This document shows positions 7,025 through 15,799 of a stretch of 32,672 nucleotides of DNA, one piece after another; the first letter of the stretch is position 1, and each line of letters begins with the position of its first letter. Source of the stretch: CAZMFZ01 sp046152935 (GTDB lineage Bacteria > Bacteroidota > Bacteroidia > Cytophagales > UBA9547); assembly GCA_046152935.1 (NCBI GenBank), contig JBJXGB010000137.1, positions 1 through 32,672 on the forward strand, written 5' to 3'. A program made the translations under genes and the position numbers. A model generated the notes under the pieces. It was not told where the DNA came from, made no database searches, and was given only the letters and a program-made list of their open reading frames with translations.

Positions 7025-7774
7025 TTATGTCAATCTCGAAAGATGGTGCATAATAATGCCTGCTGCCACTGCAGCATTTAGAGATTCCGCATCGCCAAAG
7101 CCTTCGATCGATATCGATTTATCAATTAGTTTTTGAATTGAATCAGTTATTCCGTTCGATTCATTGCCAATCACCAGTGCATATTTGCTAGTTTTGGTAA
7201 TCTCGCTCATTTTCAAGCCGTTGAGCAGAGCCCCATAAATGGTAAAATCGTTCGATTTAAGGCTTACAATGCTATTTTCTAAATCTGTATAATGAATATT
7301 TACCCTTGTAAATGAGCCCATGGTGGCAGAAATCACCTTTGGGTTGTAAAAATCGACCGTAGCCTCATCGCAGATGATAGTTTTGATTCCAAACCAATCG
7401 GCTGTGCGTATGATCGTGCCCAAATTGCCTGGGTCTTGAATTTGGTTTAGCAACAATGCACTTTCGATGTTTTTGAAAGCTATGATGCTGTTTTTATCCA
7501 TTTTAGCCACAGCCAACATGCTGTCGTTCGAGGTCAGACGGCTTATTGATTCCAATTCAGATTGCGTAATAATTGAAATTTTAGATTTTACAATTGCAAA
7601 TGGCTTTAAATATTTTTCAAAATCTGGTGTACAATACACGCCTTGTATTTCGAATTTTGAGTTTAATAATTCAACCACGCTTTTCAATCCTTCGACAATA
7701 AAAAGACCTTCCTCATCTCTAAATTTTTTTATTTGTAAAGATTTGATGAATTTTAGAGTGTTTTTAGAAAGCAT
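7025..7774 (-). CDS. TrmH/SpoU-family RNA 2'-O-methyltransferase
   Basis: A SPOUT-class enzyme of 249 residues from the ATG at 7774, preferred because MLSKNTLKFIKSL is the usual family start. An in-frame ATG at 7798 would add eight residues and overlap the divergent gene. The N-terminal part (to about residue 95) is the substrate-binding domain. The catalytic knot shows motif 1 NQIQDPGNLGTIIRTADW with its conserved Arg, motif 2 VIGNESNGI, and motif 3 AESLNAAVAAGI, which binds SAM in the trefoil knot. Such enzymes methylate the ribose of rRNA (RlmB, G2251 of 23S) or tRNA; the exact target is not decided by sequence. A TAnnTTTG match at 7897-7904 on this strand, inside the divergent gene, could be its promoter. 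It ends convergently to tRNA-Cys, with the terminator between. Confidence 0.92.
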   Translation of the reverse strand: MLSKNTLKFIKSLQIKKFRDEEGLFIVEGLKSVVELLNSKFEIQGVYCTPDFEKYLKPFAIVKSKISIITQSELESISRLTSNDSMLAVAKMDKNSIIAFKNIESALLLNQIQDPGNLGTIIRTADWFGIKTIICDEATVDFYNPKVISATMGSFTRVNIHYTDLENSIVSLKSNDFTIYGALLNGLKMSEITKTSKYALVIGNESNGITDSIQKLIDKSISIEGFGDAESLNAAVAAGIIMHHLSRLT

Positions 7775-7788
7775 ACGAAGAAGAAAGG

Positions 7789-10188
7789 TTGGGGGCAAAA
7801 ATCAAATTATTACCTATTTTTTTTATTTTCCTTTTTTTTGGTTGTGCCAAACGCATCAATCTGAATATTGAGCAGGGTAAATATTTGCTCTATAACCAAA
7901 GTTATAAAGGTAACACATTTTTTGCAGGTGAAGAATTGACACCCTACATTAAACAGAAGCCAAATCCTAAAATTCTTGGCATTAGGTTTTCGCTCTACTT
8001 TTACTATTTAGGATTGAAATTTTACGATCGTGAAAAAGTATATGCTGAAATTGAGGCAGTTAACCACAAGTATGACTCTAAAATTGCCAATGCTGATTCT
8101 GCAAAAAAGAAGAAGTTGGAAAAAAGAAGGCAAAAAATGCTTGTAAGGAAAAACAACAAGTTGGAAAATGGAAATTGGACAATGCGAAGATTGGGAACAC
8201 CACCTGCTATTTTCGACACCACAAAAGCCCGAGCTTCTTGCTCCGAATTGGTGGGATTTTTAAAGACAAAAGGGTGCTTGAATGCAAAAGTTGATTTTAA
8301 AACTGATACCATTTTAAGTGCTATTTTCATCACTTATCAACTTAACGAAGGAAAAAGATACAAAATAAACCAGCTTAAATACGAGGTTGAAGATGGAAAT
8401 TTGAAACGGCTTATCAATGAACACGAAGAGCAGATACTGCTCGATACCAGTGCTTTTTACGATGAACAGAAGCTGATTGCCGAGAGGGATAGGTTAGAGA
8501 AAATGTTTCTTACCTACGGCTATTATGAGTTTGCCAAGAAATACATCGAATTTGAAATAGACACGCTAGCAAATATTTTGAGATTGAAAGTTAAAATCAG
8601 CAATACAGATCGAAACAATTACCACAAATTGTTCAAAATTGATAAAATAAAGTTTAAAATTGATAAAAATGAGATGCTCGATGCAGAAGATTCTGCGTAT
8701 GCCCAAAACTACAAAGGTGTTCATTTTGCATTTGGAGCTCGCAGATATTACCCAAAAATACTTTTTGATAAAACTGAAATAAAGCAAGGTCAGAAGTATA
8801 ATTTTCAGTTTAGCAAAAACACACAACGAAATTTAGCACAACTTGAGGTTTTTAAATATGTGAATTTGAATTATGAAAAAGACACGATTACAGATGGACT
8901 TACGGCTGTTATTTCGGCTGGTTCAACCACAAAATACCAAATTTCAGATGAAATAGGCTTTAGTGTCAGCCAAGGTTTACCCGGCCCATTCGGTAGCTTG
9001 ACTTTTTTAACCAGGAATGTATTTAACGGCTGCGAATTATTTGAAATAAACTTGAGAGGCGGCATTGAAGGTGTAGCCAGTGCTACAGATAATAGAAATT
9101 TTTACCAAAGCCAAGAATTGGGCTTAACTACCGCACTTACCATTCCAAGGCTATTTTTCTTGTTTGATTTGAATCCTCGATTTATCGACAACAACCCCAG
9201 AACCAAATTTCAGCTGGGCTACAATTTTATTTCTAGACCAGAATACCAACGTACAAATGCAAGATTATCAATGACTTACTATTTGACAAAGGGACTTTAT
9301 AATCAGTTTTCGTTCTCGTTGGTCGATGTTAGCTATTTGAGAACTCCCTTTTTGCAGCAAGCTTTCGCAGATTCTCTCAAGTCATTATTTGCACGTTCGG
9401 GAAATACATTGTTTCGAAGCTTTCAACCTTCTATTGCTTCAAACATCAATTTTGGGTACACATACAATAATTTTATTGTTGGGCAGAATAAAAACGCTAC
9501 CTATTTTAGAGTATTTGCAGAATCTGGCGGTACCACACTTAATCTTGTGTCCAAAGCAGGAATCCAAGAAATTAAAAAATATGCTGAAGTAGAAGCACTA
9601 TTTGTGTATTGGAAGTTGAATGTCGACCTGCGTAAATATTTCCCAATCACACGAAAATCTACTTTTGCAACACGAATAAATATAGGAATTGCCAATCCGT
9701 ATGCTGGCGATGGAGCATTGCCTTATGAAAAATACTTTTTTTCTGGCGGTAGCAATAGCAATAGGGCTTGGTTGCCACGCAGGCTTGGTCCTGGTAGGTT
9801 TGCTATTTACAATGGCGATGGCTCCACAAATTACAATTTTGAACAACCTGGATTGTTGCAATTGGAAATAAATGAAGAACTCAGATTCAAGATTTTTAAA
9901 TTTTTAGACGGAGCTCTTTTTATCGATGCGGGTAATATTTGGCTTATAGACGATATCGATGCTAAGAAAAATTTCACTACTAATTTTATTTCAGAAATAG
10001 CTATTGGCACAGGCTACGGTCTACGGTTCGATTTCTCATTCTTAATAGTAAGGCTCGATTTGGGCTATAAAGCCTACGATCCATCGCAGATTGGCGATAA
10101 GTGGCTTATAAAAAAGACAAACTTTTTTAATATTAATGACATTATCAACAAAGCTACTTGGAATATTGCCGTTGGTTATCCTTTTTGA
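7789..10188 (+). CDS. BamA/TamA-superfamily outer membrane protein with lipoprotein signal (TamL-like)
   Basis: A 799-residue protein. A hydrophobic N-terminus ending FFGC puts the lipid-bearing cysteine at residue 19, unlike proteobacterial BamA or TamA, which have ordinary signal peptides; a lipidated member of this family in Bacteroidota is TamL, partner of TamB. Residues about 130-345 fit POTRA-like repeats, and about 400-799 the 16-strand barrel. SGGSNSNRAW (652-661) sits at the place of the loop-6 RGF/Y motif, and the chain ends in Phe, the normal barrel C-terminus. Frame analysis shows no ATG or GTG between the upstream stop at 7765 and the signal sequence, so the TTG at 7789 is the only standard start. 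That leaves 14 bp to the divergent methyltransferase start. No tamB-like gene is in the window. The role is insertion or transport of outer-membrane components. Confidence 0.88.
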   Translation: MGAKIKLLPIFFIFLFFGCAKRINLNIEQGKYLLYNQSYKGNTFFAGEELTPYIKQKPNPKILGIRFSLYFYYLGLKFYDREKVYAEIEAVNHKYDSKIANADSAKKKKLEKRRQKMLVRKNNKLENGNWTMRRLGTPPAIFDTTKARASCSELVGFLKTKGCLNAKVDFKTDTILSAIFITYQLNEGKRYKINQLKYEVEDGNLKRLINEHEEQILLDTSAFYDEQKLIAERDRLEKMFLTYGYYEFAKKYIEFEIDTLANILRLKVKISNTDRNNYHKLFKIDKIKFKIDKNEMLDAEDSAYAQNYKGVHFAFGARRYYPKILFDKTEIKQGQKYNFQFSKNTQRNLAQLEVFKYVNLNYEKDTITDGLTAVISAGSTTKYQISDEIGFSVSQGLPGPFGSLTFLTRNVFNGCELFEINLRGGIEGVASATDNRNFYQSQELGLTTALTIPRLFFLFDLNPRFIDNNPRTKFQLGYNFISRPEYQRTNARLSMTYYLTKGLYNQFSFSLVDVSYLRTPFLQQAFADSLKSLFARSGNTLFRSFQPSIASNINFGYTYNNFIVGQNKNATYFRVFAESGGTTLNLVSKAGIQEIKKYAEVEALFVYWKLNVDLRKYFPITRKSTFATRINIGIANPYAGDGALPYEKYFFSGGSNSNRAWLPRRLGPGRFAIYNGDGSTNYNFEQPGLLQLEINEELRFKIFKFLDGALFIDAGNIWLIDDIDAKKNFTTNFISEIAIGTGYGLRFDFSFLIVRLDLGYKAYDPSQIGDKWLIKKTNFFNINDIINKATWNIAVGYPF

Positions 10189-10277
10189 TTTTGTTCATCA
10201 ATATTTTATGATTTATCGAAAATCATCAGATTAGTTTTAATATTTGCGCTTTAAGTGAAATTGAAGTGTAAAATTTT

Positions 10278-10285
10278 TATCTTTG
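10278..10285 (+). promoter_or_regulatory. Candidate -7 element upstream of the lipoprotein gene
   Basis: TATCTTTG is an exact TAnnTTTG match in the 227 bp gap before the lipoprotein gene. No TTTG lies at the usual distance upstream, so it is a weak call. A transcript from here would have a leader of about 120 bases. Confidence 0.35.
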
Positions 10286-10415
10286 AATTGCATTTTTACC
10301 TATAATCAGCGTAATATTGTTCACTAGTATTTGCTGGATAATACTAATTTGTCCCTTAATTTTACTTAAAAAATCATTCTTGATTGTAAAATGAAAGTTT
10401 TAGATCGAAATAAAC

Positions 10416-10991
10416 ATGAAGAAAAAAAGTATACTTCTTTCAATTGCTACCATAGTTAGTTCCTTTTTAATAATTAGTAGCTGTACAGTTGAAGATAAAA
10501 CTGTACCCAACCCTCTTTATCCTTTAGATGCAAACTTAACGACTATTGGAGATAATCTTACTTTGGGTGGTAACAACTTTTATACAATCACTGCAGGTGG
10601 CGTTACATTATTTTCGCTGTCGTTGCCATCTGCCTCATTCAATGGTGTGAAGGGAAGCTGCAAAGAAGTAGAAGGAAAATATGTGCTTTCGATGGTATCT
10701 GCCGAGTCAAATTTGTCGTACACAAGTCTGTATTTCTTGACACGTCCACTTGAATCTAAAACATATACGCTTACGGCCTACGAAGAAAAAGCACTTACCG
10801 ATACTACCGCTTGGGCTGTAGTCACCATTATAAAAGATGGTAAAAGTTGGCGAGCTTACGATGGGAAATTGATTGTTGTTGCTGATAGTGAAGCATTTAC
10901 AGCAATATTTGACACTGTAAAAGTTGAATGCACCTCCAATGTTACCGATACTACCTATTATAAAATGAGTGGATCACTTTATTGTAAGTAG
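10416..10991 (+). CDS. Hypothetical lipoprotein
   Basis: A 191-residue protein that I do not recognise. The N-terminus MKKKSILLS, a hydrophobic run and ISSC form a clear lipoprotein signal with lipidated Cys at residue 23, so it is exported and membrane-anchored. The rest is rich in Thr, Ser, aromatic and hydrophobic residues in a beta-like pattern, with four further Cys (two in the middle-to-late part and one as the penultimate residue, CK at the end). After the signal, TVEDKTVPNPLYPL is a likely flexible linker. It has a 227 bp upstream region and is followed 20 bp later by a methyltransferase gene on the same strand. No enzyme motif is visible. Confidence 0.8.
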   Translation: MKKKSILLSIATIVSSFLIISSCTVEDKTVPNPLYPLDANLTTIGDNLTLGGNNFYTITAGGVTLFSLSLPSASFNGVKGSCKEVEGKYVLSMVSAESNLSYTSLYFLTRPLESKTYTLTAYEEKALTDTTAWAVVTIIKDGKSWRAYDGKLIVVADSEAFTAIFDTVKVECTSNVTDTTYYKMSGSLYCK

Positions 10992-11011
10992 CAATTTTTT
11001 AAGTATTCAAA

Positions 11012-11833
11012 TTGGAATCCAACTCTGCTTCTGATAACATTTCAATTTTCGTAAATGACTTATCGCTTTGGTCTGCACATTTTGGATTGAAACTGCTAGA
11101 TATTATAAAATTCAGTGCGATCAACCCTAAAATCCTAGACATCGGCACTGGTTTGGGCTTTCCAGCGATTGAATTGGCGATGAGATTTGGCGAAGATGCA
11201 GAAGTATTTGGCATCGACCCTTGGCTTGAAGGGCTAGAATTTGCAAGGCAAAAAGCAAGTCTTTTGAACATTCAAAACGTTAAATTTTTAAAGCAATATG
11301 CTGAAAATATGAGTTTTGATGACCAATATTTCGATATTATTGTGTCGAATATTGGTTTAAACAACGTCCAAAACCTGGACATGACACTCCTTGAATGTGC
11401 CAGAGTTGCGAAGAAAGGTGCACAGTTCGTGTTCACTGTAAATTCACCACAAACTATGGCTGAATTTTACCAATTATTTGAAAAAGTGCTTATTTTAGAT
11501 AGTCGAAATGAAGATTTGGCATTGGTAAAAGCCAATATGAGCAGTAAAATTAAAGGCAAAATAGAAATTGAAGAAAAACTTTTAAAATCTGGTTTCAAAG
11601 TAGTTGGTTGCAATGAAAATGTTTTTTCTATGAGATTTGCCAATGGTGTTTCATTTCTAAAACACCACTTCATTTGGCAGGTTTTTTATCCTGTGTGGTA
11701 TTCGGCTGTAAATGATTCTGTTAGGAAGCAATTATTTGAAAAATTGGCATTTGAAATCGACCAAAATGCGCGAGCAAATGGAGGATTTAAAATTACCATT
11801 CCTTTTTATGTGTTTGATTGCCTGAGAATGTAG
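11012..11833 (+). CDS. Class I SAM-dependent methyltransferase, target unknown
   Basis: A 273-residue protein. SAM-binding motif I is ILDIGTGLGFPAIELA (about residues 41-56), motif II VFGIDPW, and the post-motif region YFDIIVSNIGLNNV (about 108-121), as in UbiE/Methyltransf_11 proteins. The C-terminal third (about 185-273) is aromatic and carries no motif that names a substrate. No ATG lies between the upstream in-frame stop at 11000 and motif I, so TTG at 11012 is the assigned start; the first in-frame ATG would fall inside the SAM domain. It follows the lipoprotein gene by 20 bp and probably shares its transcript. It ends 59 bp from convergent prfA. Substrate cannot be told from sequence. 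Confidence 0.82.
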   Translation: MESNSASDNISIFVNDLSLWSAHFGLKLLDIIKFSAINPKILDIGTGLGFPAIELAMRFGEDAEVFGIDPWLEGLEFARQKASLLNIQNVKFLKQYAENMSFDDQYFDIIVSNIGLNNVQNLDMTLLECARVAKKGAQFVFTVNSPQTMAEFYQLFEKVLILDSRNEDLALVKANMSSKIKGKIEIEEKLLKSGFKVVGCNENVFSMRFANGVSFLKHHFIWQVFYPVWYSAVNDSVRKQLFEKLAFEIDQNARANGGFKITIPFYVFDCLRM

Positions 11834-11892
11834 CCTTTTTTATGTATTTATGAGTAGCTAAAAATTTTTAAGTCAGTTTGCTGCGTAAAAAT

Positions 11893-12972
11893 CTACATTT
11901 CCACCCCACTTCCTTCTTTCATTTTTTCCGCATTTTCTGCAATGCGTAGGTTTTCGATAAATTCCGCAATTCCGCCATCCATTACTGAAGGCAAATTGTA
12001 GACCGTAAACCCTATTCTATGATCGGTAACCCTGCTTTGTGGGTAGTTGTAGGTGCGAATTTTATCGCTTCTGTCGCCACTACCCACCATTGATCTGCGT
12101 TGGCCAGCTATTTCGTCATTGTGTTTTTGCAATTCTATTTCGTACAATCTTGAGCGAAGGACAGAGAGTGCTTTCTCAGAATTTTTTATTTGCGAACGTT
12201 CGTCTTGGCATTGCACCACCAAACCTGTAGGAATATGGGTGAGCCTAACAGCCGAATAAGTGGTGTTAACCGACTGACCACCAGCACCTGACGAGCAAAA
12301 AGTATCTTTGCGAATATCGTTCATATTAATTTCTACATCCACTTCTTCAGCTTCGGGCAGCACCGCTACACTTGCCGCAGATGTGTGTATTCTCCCTTGC
12401 GCCTCGGTGGCTGGCACGCGTTGCACACGATGCACTCCCGATTCAAACTTCATTTTTCCGTACACATCTTCGCCTTGCACTTCGCAAATTATTTCTTTAA
12501 AACCACCGGCCGTACCATCTGAAAAATCCAAAATGGCAATTTTCCAGCCCATTTTATCACAAAAGCGTTGGTACATTCTCAATAAATCTCCTGCAAAAAT
12601 GGAAGCTTCATCGCCCCCAGCTCCAGCCCTTATTTCTAAAATTACATTTTTGCTATCATTCGGGTCTTTTGCAATCATCAATTCTTTGATATCAGCTTCC
12701 ATTTGCCCATATTTCTGATTCAGCTCATCCAATTCGGTTTTGGCCATTTCTCGAAATTCTTCATCTTTCTCCGTTTCTAGCACTTTTTTGGCCGAATCTA
12801 TATTTGAAATTAGGTTCTTAAATTCTTTATAAACCAATACAACTTTTTCAAGGTCTTTGTATTCTTTGCTCAATGTCGAGAACTTTTTCATGTCCTTCAT
12901 GGCATCTGGCAACACTATTAAATCGGCAACTTCCTCAAATCTTTGTTGTATTGCTTCTAATTTATCTATCAT
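11893..12972 (-). CDS. prfA: Peptide chain release factor 1
   Basis: A 359-residue class I release factor that reads UAA and UAG and triggers peptide release on the ribosome. The catalytic GGQ is at residues 231-233 within SSGAGGQSVN. The anticodon-like tripeptide PAT lies in HRVQRVPATEAQGRIHTSA, which separates RF1 from RF2 (SPF). The N-terminal helical domain spans about residues 1-100, and the late RSDKIRTYNYPQSRVTDHR is typical. Length is normal, with no frameshift. It is divergent from the beta-barrel gene across 84 bp and has a -7 element there. Confidence 0.98.
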   Translation of the reverse strand: MIDKLEAIQQRFEEVADLIVLPDAMKDMKKFSTLSKEYKDLEKVVLVYKEFKNLISNIDSAKKVLETEKDEEFREMAKTELDELNQKYGQMEADIKELMIAKDPNDSKNVILEIRAGAGGDEASIFAGDLLRMYQRFCDKMGWKIAILDFSDGTAGGFKEIICEVQGEDVYGKMKFESGVHRVQRVPATEAQGRIHTSAASVAVLPEAEEVDVEINMNDIRKDTFCSSGAGGQSVNTTYSAVRLTHIPTGLVVQCQDERSQIKNSEKALSVLRSRLYEIELQKHNDEIAGQRRSMVGSGDRSDKIRTYNYPQSRVTDHRIGFTVYNLPSVMDGGIAEFIENLRIAENAEKMKEGSGVEM

Positions 12973-13000
12973 GGCTAACGTTATTTTTTTTAACGGGTCG

Positions 13001-13008
13001 CAAATTTA
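13001..13008 (-). promoter_or_regulatory. Candidate -7 element of prfA
   Basis: Read leftward, TAAATTTG matches TAnnTTTG and lies 28 bases before the prfA ATG. A TTTG at the -33 position is not seen. Confidence 0.4.
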
Positions 13009-13056
13009 AGAAAATTTAGTGATGGTTTTTTCGCTATTTTTATAACCTGTAGTGCA

Positions 13057-14208
13057 ATGCGTCACACAGATTTCTCTTTGCCAAATAAAATGCCGTTTTT
13101 AAGTAGAATTTTGTGGGTTTTGATGGTCTCATTATTTATCTGTCGGAATATTTATGCACAGAAAGTTACGCCCACCACAGATTCTTTAAAGGTTAATAAT
13201 AGATATAAAAACAGTGTTTTAGTAGCTCCTTTGGTGTCCAATACGCCAGAAACGGGCTGGGCTTTTGCTTTGGCTGGCGTTTATATTTTCAAAACGAATA
13301 AAAAAGATACCCTTCTGCGTTCATCTACTGTGCCACTCGGTGTTGCCTACACTACTAGAAATCAAATATTGGTGGCCATGGCGGGCTCTATCTATTTTCC
13401 CAAAGAAGATTACATTTTAAGGCTAGAAAATACCTATTCTAGATTTCCAGATAAATTTTGGGGCATCGGTAATGGCACTTTCAATAGAGATTATCAAAAT
13501 TACTCTTTTGAGCAAGTGTACTTCAATCCTCAGTTTTCAAGGAAGGTGATTGGCAAATTTTATATGGGTTTAGGCTTTGAATATCAGCAGGTTATACATC
13601 TCGATTATGAAAAAGATAGCTATTTTGAATCAGATAATGTACGAGGCAATTCTCCATATAAATCGGCTGGAATTGGGCTGCTTTTTCGATACGACAACCG
13701 AAACCACGCCTACGTGCCTAACAAGGGAGCACTGATAAATTTTGAATTTTATAGTGCTCAACAATGGAATGGGAGCGATTTTTCTTTTATTGCGGCCAAA
13801 TTTGAGATAAAAAAGTTTCGAAAAATATTCAACAATCATGTAATAGGGCTTCATTTTAAGAACGTATTCACTTTTGGCGATGTTCCGTATTTGAGTATGG
13901 CTGTTTTGGGTGGAAACGATATTATGAGAGGCTATTATGCGGGTCGATTTCGTGATAAGATGGTGAGTGCTGCTCAAGTAGAGTATCGTTTTCCGATTTG
14001 GTGGCGATTTGGTGGCGTGGCTTTTGCGGGGCTTGGCGAAGTTGCAAATCGTTTTACAGATTATTCTTTCGATAAACTCAAATATTCGGTGGGTACAGGC
14101 ATCAGATTTGCATTGTTACCCAAACAAAAACTCAATTTTCGCTTTGATGTAGGCTGGGGCAACCACAATTCTTTCAACTATTATGTAATAGTTGCTGAAA
14201 GTTTTTAA
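13057..14208 (+). CDS. Outer-membrane beta-barrel protein (bacterial surface antigen/BamA-barrel family)
   Basis: A 383-residue protein with a signal peptide (hydrophobic about residues 14-29, likely cut after A34 in NIYA-Q). A second ATG at residue 12 gives a more typical signal peptide and may be the true start. The rest alternates polar and hydrophobic residues with frequent aromatic ends, as in barrels. GGNDIMRGYYAGRFRDK matches the loop motif of the D15/surface-antigen barrel family (RGY at the RGF/Y position), and the chain ends in Phe. No POTRA domains are present, so this is a barrel-only member rather than a complete BamA. Function is unknown. It converges with pabB, 37 bp apart. Confidence 0.85.
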   Translation: MRHTDFSLPNKMPFLSRILWVLMVSLFICRNIYAQKVTPTTDSLKVNNRYKNSVLVAPLVSNTPETGWAFALAGVYIFKTNKKDTLLRSSTVPLGVAYTTRNQILVAMAGSIYFPKEDYILRLENTYSRFPDKFWGIGNGTFNRDYQNYSFEQVYFNPQFSRKVIGKFYMGLGFEYQQVIHLDYEKDSYFESDNVRGNSPYKSAGIGLLFRYDNRNHAYVPNKGALINFEFYSAQQWNGSDFSFIAAKFEIKKFRKIFNNHVIGLHFKNVFTFGDVPYLSMAVLGGNDIMRGYYAGRFRDKMVSAAQVEYRFPIWWRFGGVAFAGLGEVANRFTDYSFDKLKYSVGTGIRFALLPKQKLNFRFDVGWGNHNSFNYYVIVAESF

Positions 14209-14245
14209 AGGTATTTTTATTTGTAAATAATTGATAAACAGTTAT

Positions 14246-15517
14246 TTAAGAATAGTTTAGTGCTTTTTTAATGGCCGATATTTTTACTTCGCATTCTTCC
14301 CATTCTTTTTCTGGAATGGCATCGATCGTAATCGCACTCCCTACTTGGCAACTTAAATATTTAGTTATGCTGTTATACAAAACACTCCTGATTACTACAT
14401 TAAAGTCAAAATTTTTGTCAGAATTAATATATCCTACCGAACCGGAAAACAAACCGCGCTTAGTTTCTTCAATTTCTTCGATCAATTCCATTGCTTTGAT
14501 TTTTGGAGCTCCTGTCATGCTACCCATAGGGAAGGCATTTTTTAACGCTTCAATGCCAGAGTATTGATCTCCCAGTGTTGAAACCACCGTTGAAATCATT
14601 TGGTGCACATTTGAAAAACTATAAATTCCACACAATTCTTCCACGTGGACTGTTCCATCTTTAGCGGTTTTAGAAAGGTCGTTTCTTACCAGATCGACAA
14701 TCATTATATTTTCAGCAAGTTCCTTTTCAGAATCTAAAAGACTGTTAATTAACTGCTTATCTTCATCAAAAGAACTCCCGCGCCTTACAGTTCCCTTTAT
14801 CGGTTGTGAAATAAGTTTCGTGCCCTCTTTTTTTAGAAATCGCTCAGGTGAGGCACAGATCAAATATTTATTTTCCATTTTAAAAAATGTAGCAAATGGC
14901 ATGGGCGATATTTCATTCAATTTAGCAAATAAATCTGATGGCTCGATTGCAGCATTTTCGGCATAATATTCTTGGCAAAAATTCATCTCATAAATATTTC
15001 CTCTTTTGATATGAGATTGAATCGTTTTTATTTTTTCTACATATTGTTTTTTAGAGATTTTTGCCGATAACTCGATTGCATAATTATGCGCTGTTAATGC
15101 AATGGCACTAATTTGGCTAAATATTTCATCAGGATTTTCACCTGTTATCCTCAATGTATCAGCTAGATATTCAATCGTATAGCTCGGCTCGAAAAAAAGC
15201 AGCGCTGGTAGGTTTATTGGGTCTGGAAGTTCACTTTTTAAGTTTTCAAGCTCATTTTTTAAGTCATAAGTTAAAAAACCAAAAATTGCATTTTTTGCAT
15301 CTTTTTGAAATTTAGCTAACGATTCGAAACCATTTTTTGATTTTTCAGTCTTGAGCAGCCTTTGTGCACCAAATGCCAAAATTTGTGGGAAAGATTGGTG
15401 AAGGTAAGAAAGCTCGTTTCCTTCCAAAGCACACAAGTAACTGTAATTTGCTACTGCAAATTGCAGTGCCTTATTTTTAAATAATTGAATATCAGTACGA
15501 TATGAGGATGAGCGCAA
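14246..15517 (-). CDS. pabB: Aminodeoxychorismate synthase component I
   Basis: A 423-residue chorismate-utilising enzyme that, with a PabA glutaminase, makes 4-amino-4-deoxychorismate for folate synthesis. SPERFL, PIKGTVRRG (about residues 239-247), IVDLVRNDL, and PMGSMTGAPKIKAMELI are the family core. Lys in PIKGT marks PabB, where anthranilate synthase TrpE has Ala (PIAGT). The N-terminal 150 residues are diverged. No partner amidotransferase (pabA) or lyase (pabC) is adjacent. The start is uncertain: an in-frame stop lies immediately before the TTG at 15517 and no ATG occurs before the conserved part, so TTG is used. It is divergent from the sigma gene over 282 bp. Confidence 0.93.
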   Translation of the reverse strand: MRSSSYRTDIQLFKNKALQFAVANYSYLCALEGNELSYLHQSFPQILAFGAQRLLKTEKSKNGFESLAKFQKDAKNAIFGFLTYDLKNELENLKSELPDPINLPALLFFEPSYTIEYLADTLRITGENPDEIFSQISAIALTAHNYAIELSAKISKKQYVEKIKTIQSHIKRGNIYEMNFCQEYYAENAAIEPSDLFAKLNEISPMPFATFFKMENKYLICASPERFLKKEGTKLISQPIKGTVRRGSSFDEDKQLINSLLDSEKELAENIMIVDLVRNDLSKTAKDGTVHVEELCGIYSFSNVHQMISTVVSTLGDQYSGIEALKNAFPMGSMTGAPKIKAMELIEEIEETKRGLFSGSVGYINSDKNFDFNVVIRSVLYNSITKYLSCQVGSAITIDAIPEKEWEECEVKISAIKKALNYS

Positions 15518-15736
15518 TTAAAGTAGAGTTTTGTGTTGCTCAATTAATTTTTTACCTGTAAAAAAATTTGAGAGCGGTAAATTTAAAATTTTGAAACCAA
15601 TAGTTCGGCATACTATTATTGAATCTTTTTGTATTTGAAGACAAAATTTTAATCTTTGATCTTCGCGTTACGGGCGTTGTAAAGTTAATTATTTTGTATT
15701 TTGTTTAATACTTTGACGAAATAATTAAACAAAGCA

Positions 15737-15766
15737 TTTGATATATCCCAAGTTTGTTTAACTTTG
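15737..15766 (+). promoter_or_regulatory. Promoter of the ECF sigma gene
   Basis: TTTG (15737-15740), an 18-base spacer and TAACTTTG (15759-15766) give both elements of the Bacteroidota housekeeping promoter, the best match in the window. The ATG follows 33 bases after the -7 element, so the leader is short. The rest of the 282 bp region between pabB and this gene shows no further clear element. Confidence 0.75.
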
Positions 15767-15799
15767 CGAAGTATCTCTTAAACAAAAATCCTTTAGACA

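Noticed and set aside
7467..7871. 134-codon rightward frame overlapping the RNA methyltransferase and TamL-like gene
   Set aside because: It overlaps two well-supported genes in other frames and has no recognisable domain.
12308..12718. 136-codon reading frame opposite prfA (mirror at 19955-20365)
   Set aside because: It is contained in prfA on the opposite strand and has no domain; a shadow.
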